Part shown: positions 10,190 to 24,678 of the stretch, piece after piece | How the letters are laid out: each line of letters opens with the position of its first letter | Numbering within the stretch: position 1 is the stretch's first letter | NCBI GenBank assembly: GCA_029204225.1 | Contig: CM055102.1 | Location: 31,366,607 to 31,430,606 of the forward strand | DNA from: Diphasiastrum complanatum | Taxonomy: Eukaryota; Streptophyta; Lycopodiopsida; Lycopodiales; Lycopodiaceae | Direction of reading: 5' to 3' | DNA length: 64,000 nucleotides | Position numbers and translations under genes: made by a program | The notes under the pieces: model-generated | What the model saw: the letters and a program-made list of their open reading frames with translations, nothing else | The model's database searches: none | What the model was told of the DNA's origin: nothing

Positions 10190-10860
10190 TGTCTTTTCCA
10201 TGCCGAAAGGCGTATAAGACGAGCAAGTACATCAGATAAGATGGAAACAAGACGGATCAGTGCTGTCAAAAACAAACAAACTAAAACCAAACTAACTAAG
10301 AAGAGAGTGATATAACCAGGATTATATGGTAAGTGTACCATTTACATGCTCAACTGGACATCTCTTCATTTCTCTAATTCAAACTCTATCTCAGAATTAA
10401 GACTCTCATTAACTATAGGCTTACGATCCACAAATCTGATAATGCCGTCACGATATATAAGCCGTTTGCCAGTTGATAGAGCTTCTTGTCTTGCTTTCTT
10501 ACGTTCTTGGACTTGGATGAAAGTAAGATCTTCGTCTAAATAGATTTTGGTATCACGCAATTTAGATTGTTCCCCTAAAACTTCGCGCCGGTGAGACACT
10601 GACGTGAAGCGGATGACAAGAGTATCTGGGTCCTTCCTAGGTCGCTAAGCAGTTTCCATACCTTTGCTATGGTGCTGAAGATTTCCCTCCAAAAACTTTT
10701 CAGCTTCTTCAATAGCATTTTGGGATTTCGGGATACCTCTAAAAGATGGTTTGCCTTCGCTTGACATATTGTCGTCTGTCCTGATGCCTATCAAGTGGAA
10801 TATCCATCTCATCCTTTGACTCAACTCTTGATGCCGGATCAGATCTTTGTTGGTACTTAG
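10190..10860 (-). pseudogene. LINE ORF1 fragment
   Basis: Minus-strand frames give RGIPKSQNAIEEAEKFL, then LRDTKIYLDEDLTFIQVQ and RKKARQEAL near 10430-10560. The same order and spacing appears in the + strand LINE at 25640-28923 ([22 protein letters not shown]). This is the C-terminal half of a LINE ORF1 protein. An in-frame stop interrupts it. In a whole LINE the endonuclease should follow; here it is missing and replaced by the microsatellite and telomeric tracts, after which RT begins. Confidence 0.65.
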
Positions 10861-10879
10861 AGAAGAAAATGGTGATGCT

Positions 10880-12255
10880 GGTTGGGATAGATCCCGCGTA
10901 TGTAGACCCCCCTATGTCTCTTACATATATCTTGTCTCACAGTCATCATCTCTCGAATCATCAAAGCCACACATCTCGGATCCTCATAAGTAATTAGAGA
11001 ATGAAGTGTCATTTGCGAATGAATGAAATGCCATTAGCGAATCTTGGTTTAGGCAAAAGTATCTCCTTCTGATCTCATAATATAAAGGGCATTTGAAAAT
11101 GAAATCTTCGTTATCCTCCACCTCATCTATTGTACATAACTTACAAATCCTACTCACACGAGGTATGTCCTGGTATTGACTCCTCTTCTCATAATTGGTG
11201 AGATGAGACTCTAAGTTGTCCCAACACAATTAATAGCCCGTGAGATAAACCAATGTCCAAATGGCAAATACCAAGGTAGTTTGGAATATCCAACCAAATA
11301 CAACTCCCAAGAATTGTGACCTATAAATTATGGTTTTACTCCAGGCTGACCATGCCATGTCATCTGAATGTACAATCTATAAAGAAAATGTTGGATATGT
11401 TGGTGAGTGCCCTTTGGAAGATGAGATATAGATATGCCAGAGGAGTCCCTCAAAAGACGCATTGCTTGAGAATAGCGAGCTATGTGATGTCCTTGGTTGT
11501 ACCACATTTGTGAGGAAATAAGCATTGTATGTGAGTAGTGACTCCCATCCATCGGAACAAGTGTTTGTAGGAAGATAGTTTACCTGAAGAGCGCCTCTAA
11601 GGGGGATTGCAAATGTAGCCAAAATAGTATGATGTGGTACTGAAGGCTTAGCTCGGATCATTCATGAGAGCATGGTGATTTGAAGTCTTGAGATATTGGC
11701 CCACTTAGCTAAATTAAGGTCAATACACCAAGAATCTGCAGCTTACATGGCCGTCGGAGTAACCATAGTATCAAATAGGTGAATCGGTGACACTTACTAG
11801 GAGATTCTTGAATATGGCTTTTGAAACAAATTCTCTTAAGCTGAAACAAGGAAGCATGATCCTTCCTAGTTTGGCAAAGGTTGCATTTCTCATATTGAAG
11901 GCGGGACCAGTAAACAAAACACCAAGATATTTGTAAGATGAAACGACCTCCAAAGGTTAACTATCCCAAAGTAACTCCTGTCTTTGCATAAAAGCTCGAG
12001 ACGTATTGAAGACCATAACTTTTGTCTTCCTGGTGTTAACTTCTAGACCCTGTGAGAACAAAATAAGTGAAGTGCATCCAAATGCCTTTGTAACCCATCT
12101 CTAGTCCTGGATAAGAGTACAACATCATCTGCTTTAAGAAGGATAGAGATCAACAGGTCATCCCTAACAACCACCTACCCAATAATATGCTCCAACTCGT
12201 CGATATATAAGCCAAACAAGGTTGGAGAAAGAGAGCTGCCCTGCTTTACGCATTG
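10880..12255 (-). pseudogene. 5'-truncated LINE: RT C-terminal half and zinc-binding tail
   Basis: Minus strand. It starts near 12255 at a VKQGSSLSPTLFGLYIDEL block, followed by KADDVVLLS (catalytic x-x-DD, about 12130) and KTKVMVFNTSR. Next come SSYKYLGVLFTGPAFNMR (about 11890-11945) and SGISISHLPKGTHQ (about 11430). It ends with a C-x2-C...C zinc-binding module, RICKLCTIDEVEDNEDFIFKC (about 11090-11150), typical of the RVT-associated zinc finger of plant LINEs. Several stops and frame changes. It shares blocks with the LINEs at 9047-10052 and 25640-28923, so all three are one family. Confidence 0.75.
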
Positions 12256-12882
12256 TAATGTTGAAAAAATATGCTTATGATTGAACATTTATTAATTTAG
12301 CTTATGGAATTTTAGGCTTACTCTATCCATAACATAAATAATCACTATATCTTACATCATTAAATGATTAGTGCCCAACAATTCTAGTTATCACAATAAT
12401 GCTTAGTATCTATAATTTTATGGTGAATACCCCAAAACCCTAATAAATAAATCTCTACTTGACTTTAAATGCTATTATATCCTAGACAATAATATTTTTA
12501 TCTTGTATGCCCAAATTTTAATGTTGTTTCTATTGGATGCCCCGTTTCTAGTCTTGATTGGATTCGAATCTCTAATCTCAAAAAGAGTGAAGGAGGTTGT
12601 CACCAACACAACACTTCTTGGTGGACACATAAATTTTGATGTATTATATACAAATGTGTGCTATAGTATATAGTGCATAGGGCTTGGATTGCCTTTTTGA
12701 TGCAATAAGCTTTTGGCTTTTTGATAGCTATATGAAATTGCTGTATTTATTGGCTTTCATGTTAATTTGTTTTTCTTTTTTTGTTCATTCCTTGCTTATA
12801 CCATATTAGTCTCTACATTTTCATAATATTTCAATCGTTTGGTTTGAGACACTTTTTGAATTATTGAATGTTGGATCCATAG
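12256..12882. other. AT-rich non-coding sequence, intron side of the MSL exon
   Basis: No open frame or transposon motif seen. T-rich over the last 150 bp before the exon at 12883. Presumably intron belonging to the MSL gene; I looked here for the preceding MSL exon and did not find it. Confidence 0.5.
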
Positions 12883-12980
12883 CGTGAAGATCGCAGTTGG
12901 GAGAAAAGTCGAACTTATCATATCATGGCTTCATACATGCGACCCTTGGTACTTTGGATGGGCGTTATTCTAATTTGCAG
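12883..12980 (+). CDS. MSL2/3: MSL exon A
   Basis: 98 bp encoding [12 protein letters not shown], then a hydrophobic helix [14 protein letters not shown]; donor AG|GTATTT. It ends in phase 2 (the AG of an Arg codon completed by A at 18652). The acceptor ATAG at 12881-12882 has a weak pyrimidine tract, so the exact start is less sure than the end. Confidence 0.85.
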
Positions 12981-15900
12981 GTATTTGAGAGCAGCCTTTT
13001 GATGCTAGTAAGCAAATGCGATTGATATGTGTATGAATTTGTTTCTATTCGTTTTTCTGTAAGAAGGTAGTGTTTGATATTTCAACGAGTCATTGTTTAT
13101 CCATTGCCATTGACTACATTGTGTCTAAAATGATCAGAAATTTTGTTAGGAATGAGTGCCTGAAATCCACATCCTGTCAAGTGTTTAATGAAGAGCTTTT
13201 GGAGAGAAAGGGAAACTCTTGAGGTGTTATATGTTAAGAAAGTAACAATGATTACACCAAAAAGAATAACTAGTTCTTACTAGCATTAACTAAAGATAGA
13301 GCAAGAGTTATAACACAAATAAAAAAGAGTTTGCAAAGTGGTGGTACAATTGACGTACATAAGCATTATATATCAAAGTTACGGTCTCTTACATGTTCAA
13401 AATCAGAGCCCTTACGTTCTATTCTAGGAGACATGCTTTTAATCTACTTAGGCATGTACTCAGCTTAGCGTGTGGTTAAACTAGACTTAACTTGTACTAG
13501 AATAGTATGACCTTCTAAAAATAGACCAATCAATAAACTATGACATTAGGGGTACAACTAATCATTATTTCTAACAATTATGGGTCCAAGAAATGATTCT
13601 TCTGATTTTAAATTAGGTTGACGAAATGATTCGAGTTTTGTGTGTTTTAAATGAGGCTGCTTTTTAAAATAATGGTTGCTGTTTTTTGAGTGGGATGCTC
13701 CAAACATCTGAAATACATATTTATGTTCGCAAAAATTTCTTCAAAGACTAGCAGCTATATATCAAACAGGATATGTAAGAAAAATTCGTTCATGTTAGCA
13801 CTTTATGAATATAAAGGATATGTTTTGTGGATGTGTATACTTTGAAGTCTTATAGCATTAATTGATTTATTAGAATTTTACCTCCATTAGGTGCAATTTA
13901 GTGCATAAGTTTGTCAATGATGTTGGATAAGTTTAGCATAAGCTCAAAATGCATTATAATCCAATTGCCCATACTCCATGTCTCTTCTTTTATTTCGGTA
14001 ATCCTTCAAAATATGTATTGATGGTATGCCAAAAATTGAAAAAATCATGTCATTTCAGACGCAAGAGAATTGATCTGCTGCACACTTCATTTTGGGCCTG
14101 CATGTAAAATTCATTGAATTTACAAATTTGAATGTTATGCACTTGAATTGGCTAGTTTGCCCTTTTGTAGGTCTTGCAAGCCCTATGCTCCAAGTCCATG
14201 GCAAATATTTGTCTGTGGATAGCCGAACGTTTGCATTGTCGATAAATCTGTCTGGAGGAACTTTGTGTTTTTTTGATCCTTGAGGAAATGACGTATCTGG
14301 CTGCTGTTGCTGCGGCTGTGTCGAGTTGTCTAGTTTTGAATCATTGATTAAGGCAAACCTGTTCACAGTCCTTCGGGTGTTTTGTCGACAAGGCTTTGGT
14401 TGCAAGTCGATTCTGAAGATATGTAGCTATCGAGACGGCTTCTCCCCAGAAAGTCTTCGACAAACCTGCATGTAAAATCATGCTTTTTGCACATTTGACA
14501 AGTGTACGATTTTTACGTTCAGCCACTCCATTCGACTGTGGAGAATAGCTGGTAGTATACTACCTAAGAATACCATGGGCTTTGCAGTAGACTGATCTTT
14601 GAATTTATTCGAAATGAATTCACCGCCACCATCAGTCTGAATTGCCTTGATTTTTTTGGAAGTTTGATATTAAGCTTCCTACTCGAATTGCTGAAAATAC
14701 TTGAAGGCTTCTGATTTATTTTTCAGAAAATAAACTACTGTTCTCCTCGAATAATCGTCAATAAAGGTCAGAAAGTATTTTGCTCCCCCTCTCGAGGGAG
14801 TCTGCTTGGGTCCACATATGTCGCTGTGCACAATATCTAACACACCTTTGGATGTGTTCCAAACAATTTGTTTAGTTGACATATTTCTAAGACAAGTAAA
14901 ATTGACATGACCCATTCTGTTATGCCATAGTAAATCTGTCTTCCAAAGTAGAAGTAGATACAGCCTGAATAGTCGAAGCATTGCAATGATTAAGCTTGTA
15001 AATATTGCCTTGCCTCTTTCCGAGTGCAAGTACCTTTTTACTTTTGTCTAATATCGAACAAGTATTAGAATCAAATTCGACTTTATGGCCCAAATCAGCT
15101 ATTCTACTTATAGAAAGTAGATTTTTTGTAAGATTTGGAACATGACGAACATTTGAAATGAGAATAGTACCATCTTGAAATTGCAATTTGACAGTGCTTG
15201 TACCATCAATACTATGAGTATTGCTATTGCCCAATGAAACATACTTTTGAGTCGTAGGTTGACTGTACTCATAAAACCAATTTTGTTGGCTTGTCATGTG
15301 CGGAGTAGCACCTAAATCCAAATACGAAGAATCGACATCTTGTCGGTCTTCATTAGCCATGAACGCTACTTCATCGGCTTCTTTTTTGAAGTCCTTCGAA
15401 CATTCTGCTGTATTAGCAGCTGCTATTGCATTCTCGATTTGAGGATTCAACAATCCTCCAACAAATGTCCAGTCCATTTGCAATATCTGCGAAATAACTT
15501 TGATTTTGATGAAGCTGAGTTCGAATTTGTGCCTTGTTTAGAATTCGAATTATTATTTGATTTTTATACTTTACGTACGTTCTTCAATGTCTTCTTCTCA
15601 TTGAATTTCTTCGAATAAAGAGCTTCCGATTTTGGTGCCGAATGGGAGAACAAAGATCCATTTCTCCGGATCTCTTCCTACAATAGCATAGATGAAGCTT
15701 TTGCTTAATGTAAGTCATTGATGAGTAGAAATGATAATCACCCAGCTTTCGTAGGTGTCAGGAAGGCATGATAGAAGAGTCATGACGACATCTGCATCAT
15801 TGATTTTCGTGCCACTTGTAGACATCTGCTCAAGAAGATTTATAAAGTTGTTCAAATGATTCGTAATCGAATCTGAATCAGCCATTTTAAATGAGAAAAA

Positions 15901-18900
15901 CTTTTCCTCAGATAAATTTTGGCAGTCATGACTCTAATGTCATAGAGAGTGTTGAGAGTATTCCAAGCTTCCAACGAAGTTCGAGCACTTCGAACATGAC
16001 AGATCAGATTATCTCTGATGGTGAGAGTTATAAGGGCAAAGGCCTTCCCATTGCTTCCATCTGATAATGGCCGCCGGATCTGCAATAACCTTAACCTTAG
16101 TACCATCGACAACTTCCCACGGCTCTTTTGCTTGTAGGATCACCGCCATTTTGAATTTCCATAAGTGATAGTTGTTGCCATCCAAGTTCTTGATAGAATT
16201 TGAAGATGACACATCCATCGTAGACGAAGTCTGATTTAGATATTAAATCTTGCAATACGCAATGATATGCAGATAACTAGGTCTGAACTAGCTCTAATAC
16301 CATGTTGGAAAATAAGCTGTGAATTAGTCGAATAACTATTCGACAATGATTGTCGATTGGGATAGTCGATTGTAGCAGCAATAGTTAATCTGATAACAAA
16401 ACCAATTCACTAGTATCACAAGTACAACTATACTATCATTCACAAGTGCAGAAAATGAATGACAATTGGATTGTTATGCCAATATTTAAAAGCAGAAACT
16501 TAAATCATAATAAGCGGGAATAACAAAATTAGTAGAACAAGATAAAAGTAGTGAAAAAGTAGTCTGTCTTGAAGATGATGAATTTACAACCGCTTGATGC
16601 TTCCGCTATCTACTCTGATTGCACTATGATAATAGCGCATCTTATTCTGCTATAAAGTTCGTGTACATAGATTGTAATCACGATAGCTTATTACTAATCA
16701 GTCTACACCTATGGCAGAACAAAGAGGAGAAGAAGATGAATAACTCTGAACTTCAACTTAACAACTTTGAAGAACTTAAAGCTAATATGATCTGATTGAT
16801 CTATTTATAGTTTTTGATGACATATCTCTAACGACATGTGCCGTTATCCATGTGGCAGGTGCCACGTGGGGCTACGGTATTGGACCTGAAATGTAGCGGA
16901 TAAGGCTCCACTATTCAATCTGTTTTAGTCGAGTTTGGAACCCTCGACAATTTATCAACTTTTTGGTCGATTCGAATTTTGTTCAATAATCTCTCGAATT
17001 TTAATCTGTGGTAACAATACGTGTATTTCTGCAAACGTCTCAATAATGCGAGTAAAACTGCAGACTTTACATAAAATGGTTTCACATTACAAATGATTTC
17101 AAGAATGAAATCTACATTTTGACCAAAATTTTGATTTTGCATTCATTTTTGGAAGAAAACTTTGGTCAATGTGTAGTCTGCTTTTGTAGGCATGCCTTGA
17201 TCTTGTGCTCCCAAAATTGTATTTTTTGCCAACCTTTGTTTCAGAGAAATACAAAAGTGATGACTTTCTTCAAAGGTAAAATATTAGGGTATTTAGACAA
17301 CAGTCAGCAAAGAGATTGGAAATTAATGCAATTGATTCAATTCAATTCTAGTCACAAACCAAAAAGCTAATAGCAAAAATGTCTAATGAGAGCTTGAGTG
17401 AGAAAACGGTTAGCGATAGAAGAGCGACCAAGGAACACGTGTTTAGAGAGAAAAAAAAATCAATAACTCAAGAAGGCAGGAAAGTGCTATGATACCCTAT
17501 TATGAACTTAATCATAGATATTGGCACCAAATGAAGTAGAGACAACAAACAACATTCACAAAGCATTCTCCAACTAAGAAAACTTAGTGAATGTCAATGG
17601 TCACTGATAGCTCAGAAATATCAATTAACATATGCAAAAAACATAGAACTCCCTTACAAGAAGCTCTGGACACTGAACTCATCAAACTGAGAAATGGTAA
17701 CGTGGTCCTTATTTATACCAATTTAGCAAATGTCTAGAAGGTTTCAAATATGACCTTTTTGTATGGTGCCCAATTCAGGGCAAAATAATCTGATCCATTA
17801 AAATAGTGAACAAACAATATCATAAAATAGTTGAGAGTCCCAAAAACAATTGTGAGGCATACATATAGAGAAGCATGGGACTTTGCGTCCATAATAATCT
17901 CATAGTTGAATCCAAAAATATTGAAGGGATTGGTGATTATTATCCAGCACAAATTTACTTGCATAGAGATAGTGTCTCCAGGTTATTAATGAATGGATTA
18001 TCGTAAAAGGTTCTTTTTCCCGAGTGGTGCAACTCAACGTCTTGCTCTCGAACGGTATTGGCTTGCCATCTTGGATACTGGCCCAATTTCAAAATTACTG
18101 GCATCCATCCTGACAATATAGCGTTTGTTAGAATTAGCGATTTGCAAATATTGGAGCCGAGACAATTAGATTTTCAGGAGTTCAAAATCTCCCATCTAAT
18201 TTGCCGTTTCATTTGATGGGCTTGGGCTATTATTTCTCCTGGTCGACCCCTTCAATGCATCACGATCAATCCTAATATCTTCACTTGATATGATGTGCTT
18301 AAGATAAAGGAGTTCTGCTTGATGAACTCACAATTATGGACGAAATAAGCTGTTTACCAATTGCTGAAAAGTCACTGAAACTCACAATTTATCTGCAACA
18401 CCACTTTTCAAGTATTTTTGATTATGTATAGTAGTAATAGAATGATGAGAATTGCCGGCCCTTGTTGTAGCCAATTTTTAAGACTAAAACTTCCATGCAC
18501 AATGCCATGTTTCTGTAGTGTTATTTGTTATTTTCTAGAAAATTGGAAAGTAAACACCTTAGGAGACTATGCATAATTGGGAAGCTTAGAGCTCATGCAT
18601 ACTATTTGATTCTTTGAATGTGGGTGTGTGGTTGTGCCTGAAATCTCTCAGAACATTCGATCCTTTGGTGTTGTCATCGGACACAAGCCAAGCTATAAAA
18701 GAGCGATTTGTGAATTTCGTCCGATCGTTATCTACTGTACTTGCATTTGCTTTTTGCACAGCAAGGTGAGTACGAGGTTTGTCATTGGTGCCAGTATATA
18801 TATTTATAGACAGTAAATTGAGCTGAATTTGTTGTTAAGTGGTCTTTGGAAGAGACATGGTGCTTGGATTCTTTCCAATTGTGCTAACAAACGAGGGCAT

Positions 18901-21900
18901 GGATATGGCATTTTGCAGTTTAACTCAGCAGCTCCAAAAATTTGTGATGGAGCGCCATGGCATGGAGGATGGCCGTAAGGTACATCAGCATTCAATTTAG
19001 AAATTTGTATGACAGAGATGCTAAGTGTAGATATCTATACATAAATATGAAGGTTTAACAACCATGAAACGAACTGTTTGTGCCCCTTTTGCAGCTTGGA
19101 ATGCAATTCATTGGCAACACAATCTACACGTCAGTTTGGGTTGCGGCGGTCTGTTTGTTCATGGAGCTTTTGGGATTCTCAACCCAAAGATGGATCACTG
19201 CAGGAGGCTTTGGGACTGTTCTAGTCACATTGGCTGGAAGGGAGGTGTGTGCGCGAATGCAATCTCTTTCATGTTTGTTTTTTTTTCATTTCAAAGTACA
19301 GACAGTTTTTTTTCGTTCGAGTCAAAAGTGGAATCATTTACTTTTTTAAGCAGGGAATTGCGATCATTGAATATAGGCGGCCCATTATCATTCTGGACTG
19401 TCACCAAATTCCGTCTACACAATTGCTCCCTCAAGTGTTTAAATCCTTTTTTGAAAATGCATAAGGAACTCCTTTGCATGATAATCTGGTTCCTATATTC
19501 GACTACTATCAGCTTTAGCATGGATATAATCATGCAAAACCTACAAACTCGAGGTCCAAAATATATGACTACTATAGCATGATTATATCCATTTTATCCA
19601 CTTTTCTCAAACAATTTTCCACTCGTCAGATCTGCATTCGGGGACAGCAAGGAAGATGCAGGCAAATAGAAGCCCTGAATTCTAAATACTAAAAAGACAC
19701 TCGTAAACTACATAAATATTGCAAGAACTAGCCTACAATCTGGAAAAGGCACAGATTACCACAGCTAATTGGAATTAAATGAACTAAGATTGGTAGGGAG
19801 GTTTAACACAAGACCCATAACAGAAAAAATGCCTACAACTTGTTTCAGAATCAACATGCGACATGAGAAGAAGCACCATACCAAAAAACAAAAACTAAAT
19901 GAAACCCAATTATGGTCGAAAAACTAATTGTTGTGCTCCGCTTTATGATAGAAACGCAATGGCAATGTTGTACATTGTGAATTGGATGGACCCGTCCCTC
20001 ATCTAGTTGTGACCATACTAAAATGGGCCTCCATCGGGTTTGGAGCCCCTACTGAAAAAGTCTCATTCAAACGTTCGGAACATAATGTTTCATAACTATG
20101 ATGTGTGTGTGTGTGTGTGTCATAGTTCCAAACAAGCATCTAAGGAACATCTATCTGTATGTATTGTACGTTTTAAAAATTCATAAAGTTTAGTGACACT
20201 TGTCAGAGACATGCAGTTGAGTGTTTCCTTTATGTACAGTTTTCTTTGTAATACAATTAACTTTTGCTGGTGCTTGAGCTATGGTGATTGTGGTTGTGGT
20301 CTGCATACTGTGTTAGATCTTCAGAAAGTTAACACTCTGGCCATATATACGATGGCAAAGCACTCTGCTGGACCAAAAGTGACACTGAGGACCAACAGCT
20401 AGTGATTAAGTGGGATCAGATTTTCTGTTAATTGAGATGTACTTGTGCCAATTATTTTGTTTTCTTTCTTAATGAATTTTGATTTTCTTTTTTCTTATAC
20501 AGTATATCGATTGATGTATGTCTTTGGTTAATTTGACACCATTTAGGAGTTTCCTCAAATAATGATCTCTTTCATACCGCACTCATGCTTATCATGTATC
20601 GTGCACCTTTGAATCATGTTTGATCATCACATGTCCACATTTGCCCCTTTTTAAACTTTGAGCCTATCTATCTATTAAAAGGTAATGATATGCATTCTAT
20701 GCATGCTAGAAGTTACAAATTTGGTAGGAAGTAAAGTTTATCTACCAGTGCAAGGCTATGTTATGCTTTCTTACTCTTGAGATTGTTTTTGCAGATATTT
20801 ACAAACTTTCTTTCAAGTATTATGATACATGCTACTCGACCGTTTGTGGAGAGTGAATGGATACAAACCAAGATAGAAGGGCAGGATGTCTCTGGCACAG
20901 TGGAGGTAAGAGAAATTCATATGAAGTAGCTTTTTGGCTCTTGTTTGTTTGCAGGTGCACTTTATCATACTGAAGGGATGTATGTTTGTGTTGTTTTGTG
21001 GTCTATTAAACGGATGTTATAAACATCGTCTGCAGCATGTTGGCTGGTGGTCACCGACAGTGATAAGAGGTGATGATCGAGAAGCAGTGCATATTCCCAA
21101 TCACAAGTTCACTGTTAGTGTTGTGCGTAATCTAACTCAAAAGACACATTGGAGAATCAAGGCTCACCTTGGTATAAGCCACCTTGATTTCAGCAAAATC
21201 ACAGTAAGTATTTCCTATATAAATGATTTCACAGTACGCTTGCGCATACCAACATTGATATGTTTGTACAGGTTGGTATTAATATGCATTCCGGATTTCA
21301 TGCCGTGACTCCTGTCAATCGTGAGACATTCCAAGTGGTAGATTTGTTTTTGAATTTTTGTGATCAGAATACAACCAAGAAGCAATGCATATTATTTTCT
21401 TAAGTGCCAGTAAGCAAGTGCTGGTTAAATCTGTCCTGTTCAAAGCAACTCAAGTAATTTTTGTGGGCTCAAATAGACAATCCTTCCATCTGTATATTGA
21501 AAATGCAATGATGGGAAGTCTCAGTGGTGTATGGTTCAGTCAACTATCTGTTTTTTTAATGATAGACCATTTTACCACAAAAAAAATGCAGAAAGCAGGT
21601 AGCAGGGTTTTACATGAGTAACTTTGTATGTAAAATAGATGGCAAGAACATTAGGTGTTATGAAGAAGCTGCAAAATAAATGGATAATCACGAGTTACGT
21701 TACTTGCTAAGGCTGCATGGGTAGGTTGTGGGGTCAGGGTAGCAGGCTGCAGGAATATCATGAGGCTGTAGTGCAATATGAGGGGAAAAGATAAACAAGG
21801 TTGGAGCAAAGGAGAAGGCCATGTGGAGAGGAAGTATTGGAAAGCAGGAAGCTGCAATGGAAAAGAACCTGAACAATGGACAAAAAAGGAGGGAGGAAGA

Positions 21901-24470
21901 AGAAAAGAAGTGAGCTGTTATAAGCTGGGAGAGTGTTTTAATACCAAATTATGAACATAATCACATTTATTTTATCACATAAGAAAAATAAAGTGCTATG
22001 ACAGCAAATGGTATTGTATAATGTCCAACTAACAATATTGAATGAACATAATATATAGTCAATAGCTGATCCTTTACAAGGAAGAGTATTGAGTCCCCTA
22101 CAAATAACTTAAGAGTAACCAAATCAAAAGCTATTAGATGAAAGTTTCTACCTCATATTTATACTAGTTATAAACACCAATAATGACGTGGCTTCACGTA
22201 AGAATAATAATAAGTGATGAGCAAATACCATCCCAATTAAGAATATCGAATGAACATCAAGTATATCGAATAGTTGATCCGCCACAAGGAAGACTAACGA
22301 GTGTCCTACAAAGAGCTCAAGAGTAACCAACTCGTAAGCTACCAGTGAAAATCTTTACCTCCTATTTGTAGTTACTGAACTAAGGGCCGATTCCCTAATT
22401 TGAAGGTTTTTGTCAATACAATCCTCCAAAAGGGCCCAAATAGCTTGTGACTAAAAATGACATTTGCCTTGCAAATCAAATAGTTGGGTCTTGGGTCCAT
22501 AAATGTCAATTAAGCCCTTAGCCTTACATGTACCCCAAGTCCATAACTAGATCAATGAATCTGATGCTAGAGGCAACGACAACAAAAGAGATACCAAATG
22601 TTAGTAAAGGATAAGGATGTTTGATGAAGTAAAAGAGGTTGTAAACTTCTTTGCTGACCCGGAAGATGGCCTCCTTGAAGATGCAGGAAAGTTTATCTCG
22701 CCTAACATGCGGTTTTTGAGCAACCAATGATGTAGGTGTAGGATCATTTGAATATTGAGTTGTCAAAGCTTACACATGCTTAAAAAGCACAACATGGCGG
22801 TTGGACTTCCTAGTATAGAGTCTTTTTTAAGATGTATGTGAGGCTTGTACTTAAGGGAAACAAGTAATAAATCTTTTTCCAAAGGGGAGTGCTACTAGGG
22901 TTTAGGTGGCAATTGAATGGATCATTCAAAGAGTGAGTTGAGAAAGCTTACACATGCTTAAATGATCATACAATAGTGAGTTGCGAAAGCTTACACATCC
23001 TTGGTCGAGATGTGATCTTTGATAAAAATGATTTTCCTCAAATCAAAGAGCATGAAAAGCAAGGAAGTAGTGAGTTCCTTCCCTTCATTCATTCGAGAGA
23101 GCAGGTGGTGAGCCAAGAACCTTGTGAGTCACAAGACCAAAAGCAAGCCGCATCTGATGACTTCAGGAAGCGCAAGACAAGGCTAACACCATGGCAGACT
23201 AGGTCTCCATCTTTCTCACCAACTAAGAAGTTGATGGGGTGATATTGGGAAACAATATAGGAGGGTCAAATTTCAAAACATGGTGAAAGTAGGGCAAGAA
23301 GGTTTCAAAGGCAGCCTCATGAGAGGCACGAAACAAAATTTACGTCGACCATTTTGGAGTCACACTAGCCACATTTTTCATGTCGTGAAAAGAACTATAA
23401 TCTTTAAGGCATACCGTACATGAATAATGATTGTCCTTTGTATAATTTTTTATGAATGTTATTGATATGCAAAAATTGATTGAGAAATACTAATGTGGCT
23501 TGGCATGTCTAGGGACATAAGAAGGTGTACCCCTAGGACATATGCTTATAAGACTAACCCTTGATGGGCAAAATACTAGTCATGATTTATGATGTGCAGG
23601 CAATCACAAAGTGCCTAGGATGAGAAGCCATGGCCAAAGAATAAGAACTTAAAAATGGGATCCCAAAGAAGAATGGTCCTTGTGACCACAAGAATGCTCT
23701 TTTGACCATGAGAAATGATGAACCATCGGGGATTGATCACCCTTTGTTAAATCATTCAGGGTATGGCAGCATTGCAAGCGTTGCCCCAAGGTGGAGAATT
23801 CTCGATAAGCCTTGCCATTATGCAATTGATAAGATGGGCACATCATACATGGGTAAGAAAGGAACAACATAAGTAAAGAATCACACCATGTGGAAGTTAA
23901 GATGAGCCCATATGGTCCTAGGATTGCACCAAGCGTCAAAAGGTGAATTTTGTTTTATGACATGCATGCAACAATAGAGTCATCCTGAGATGCATGTAGG
24001 ACTTGTCCTACTTGCATGATGACATGCATGGACTAATAGAGTCATCTTGAGATGCATGCACGACTTGTCCTACTTGCACGATGACATGCATGCATCAATA
24101 GTGTCATCTTGAGTTGCATGCATTGCTTGTCCTAGTTGCACGATGACATTCGTGAACTAGAGTCATCTTGAGTTGCACGTGTGACTTGTCCCACTTCTCT
24201 CATACACCTCACCCGTTTGCATGATGACTTGTCCCACTCCCCCACGACACCTCACTCACTCCTTGGCACCTTGGAAGAGCCTCACTCTTCCTCATATAAG
24301 GAGGAGGTACACCCTCCACATGGCTATTCTTTCCCTCTCTTTGCTCTAGCTTGTTTGTGATTGTATTGTTTCAATCTAGAGCTTGAATCTACATTGTCTT
24401 GGAGATTGTGGACCTTGGACAAGCTCGTGGATGCTATCACGCAAAACTCCCTCATGTCTTATTGGGGAGT

Positions 24471-24514
<44 letters not shown>

Positions 24515-24621
24515 GTTTGCCATTTTCTCTCCCTACACTAACCTACACACTCATCTGTCTCTACACTCAACCTAGACACCCCTATTTTCTCTCTCTATAT
24601 TCAACCCTTGTACTCTAACAA

Positions 24622-24678
<57 letters not shown>

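Noticed and set aside
14092-14283. Plus-strand ORF in the copia relic
   Set aside because: Shadow of the minus-strand copia linker.
16931-18651. Small ORFs between the copia relic and MSL exon B
   Set aside because: No motifs, AT-rich, intronic.
19064-19582. 172-codon ORF overlapping MSL exon D
   Set aside because: Out of frame with the conserved channel exon; the splice-defined frame is clearly the real one.
23959-24200. CRISPR-like array
   Set aside because: Whole 62-bp units repeat with no unique spacers, and this is plant nuclear DNA; it is a simple tandem repeat.
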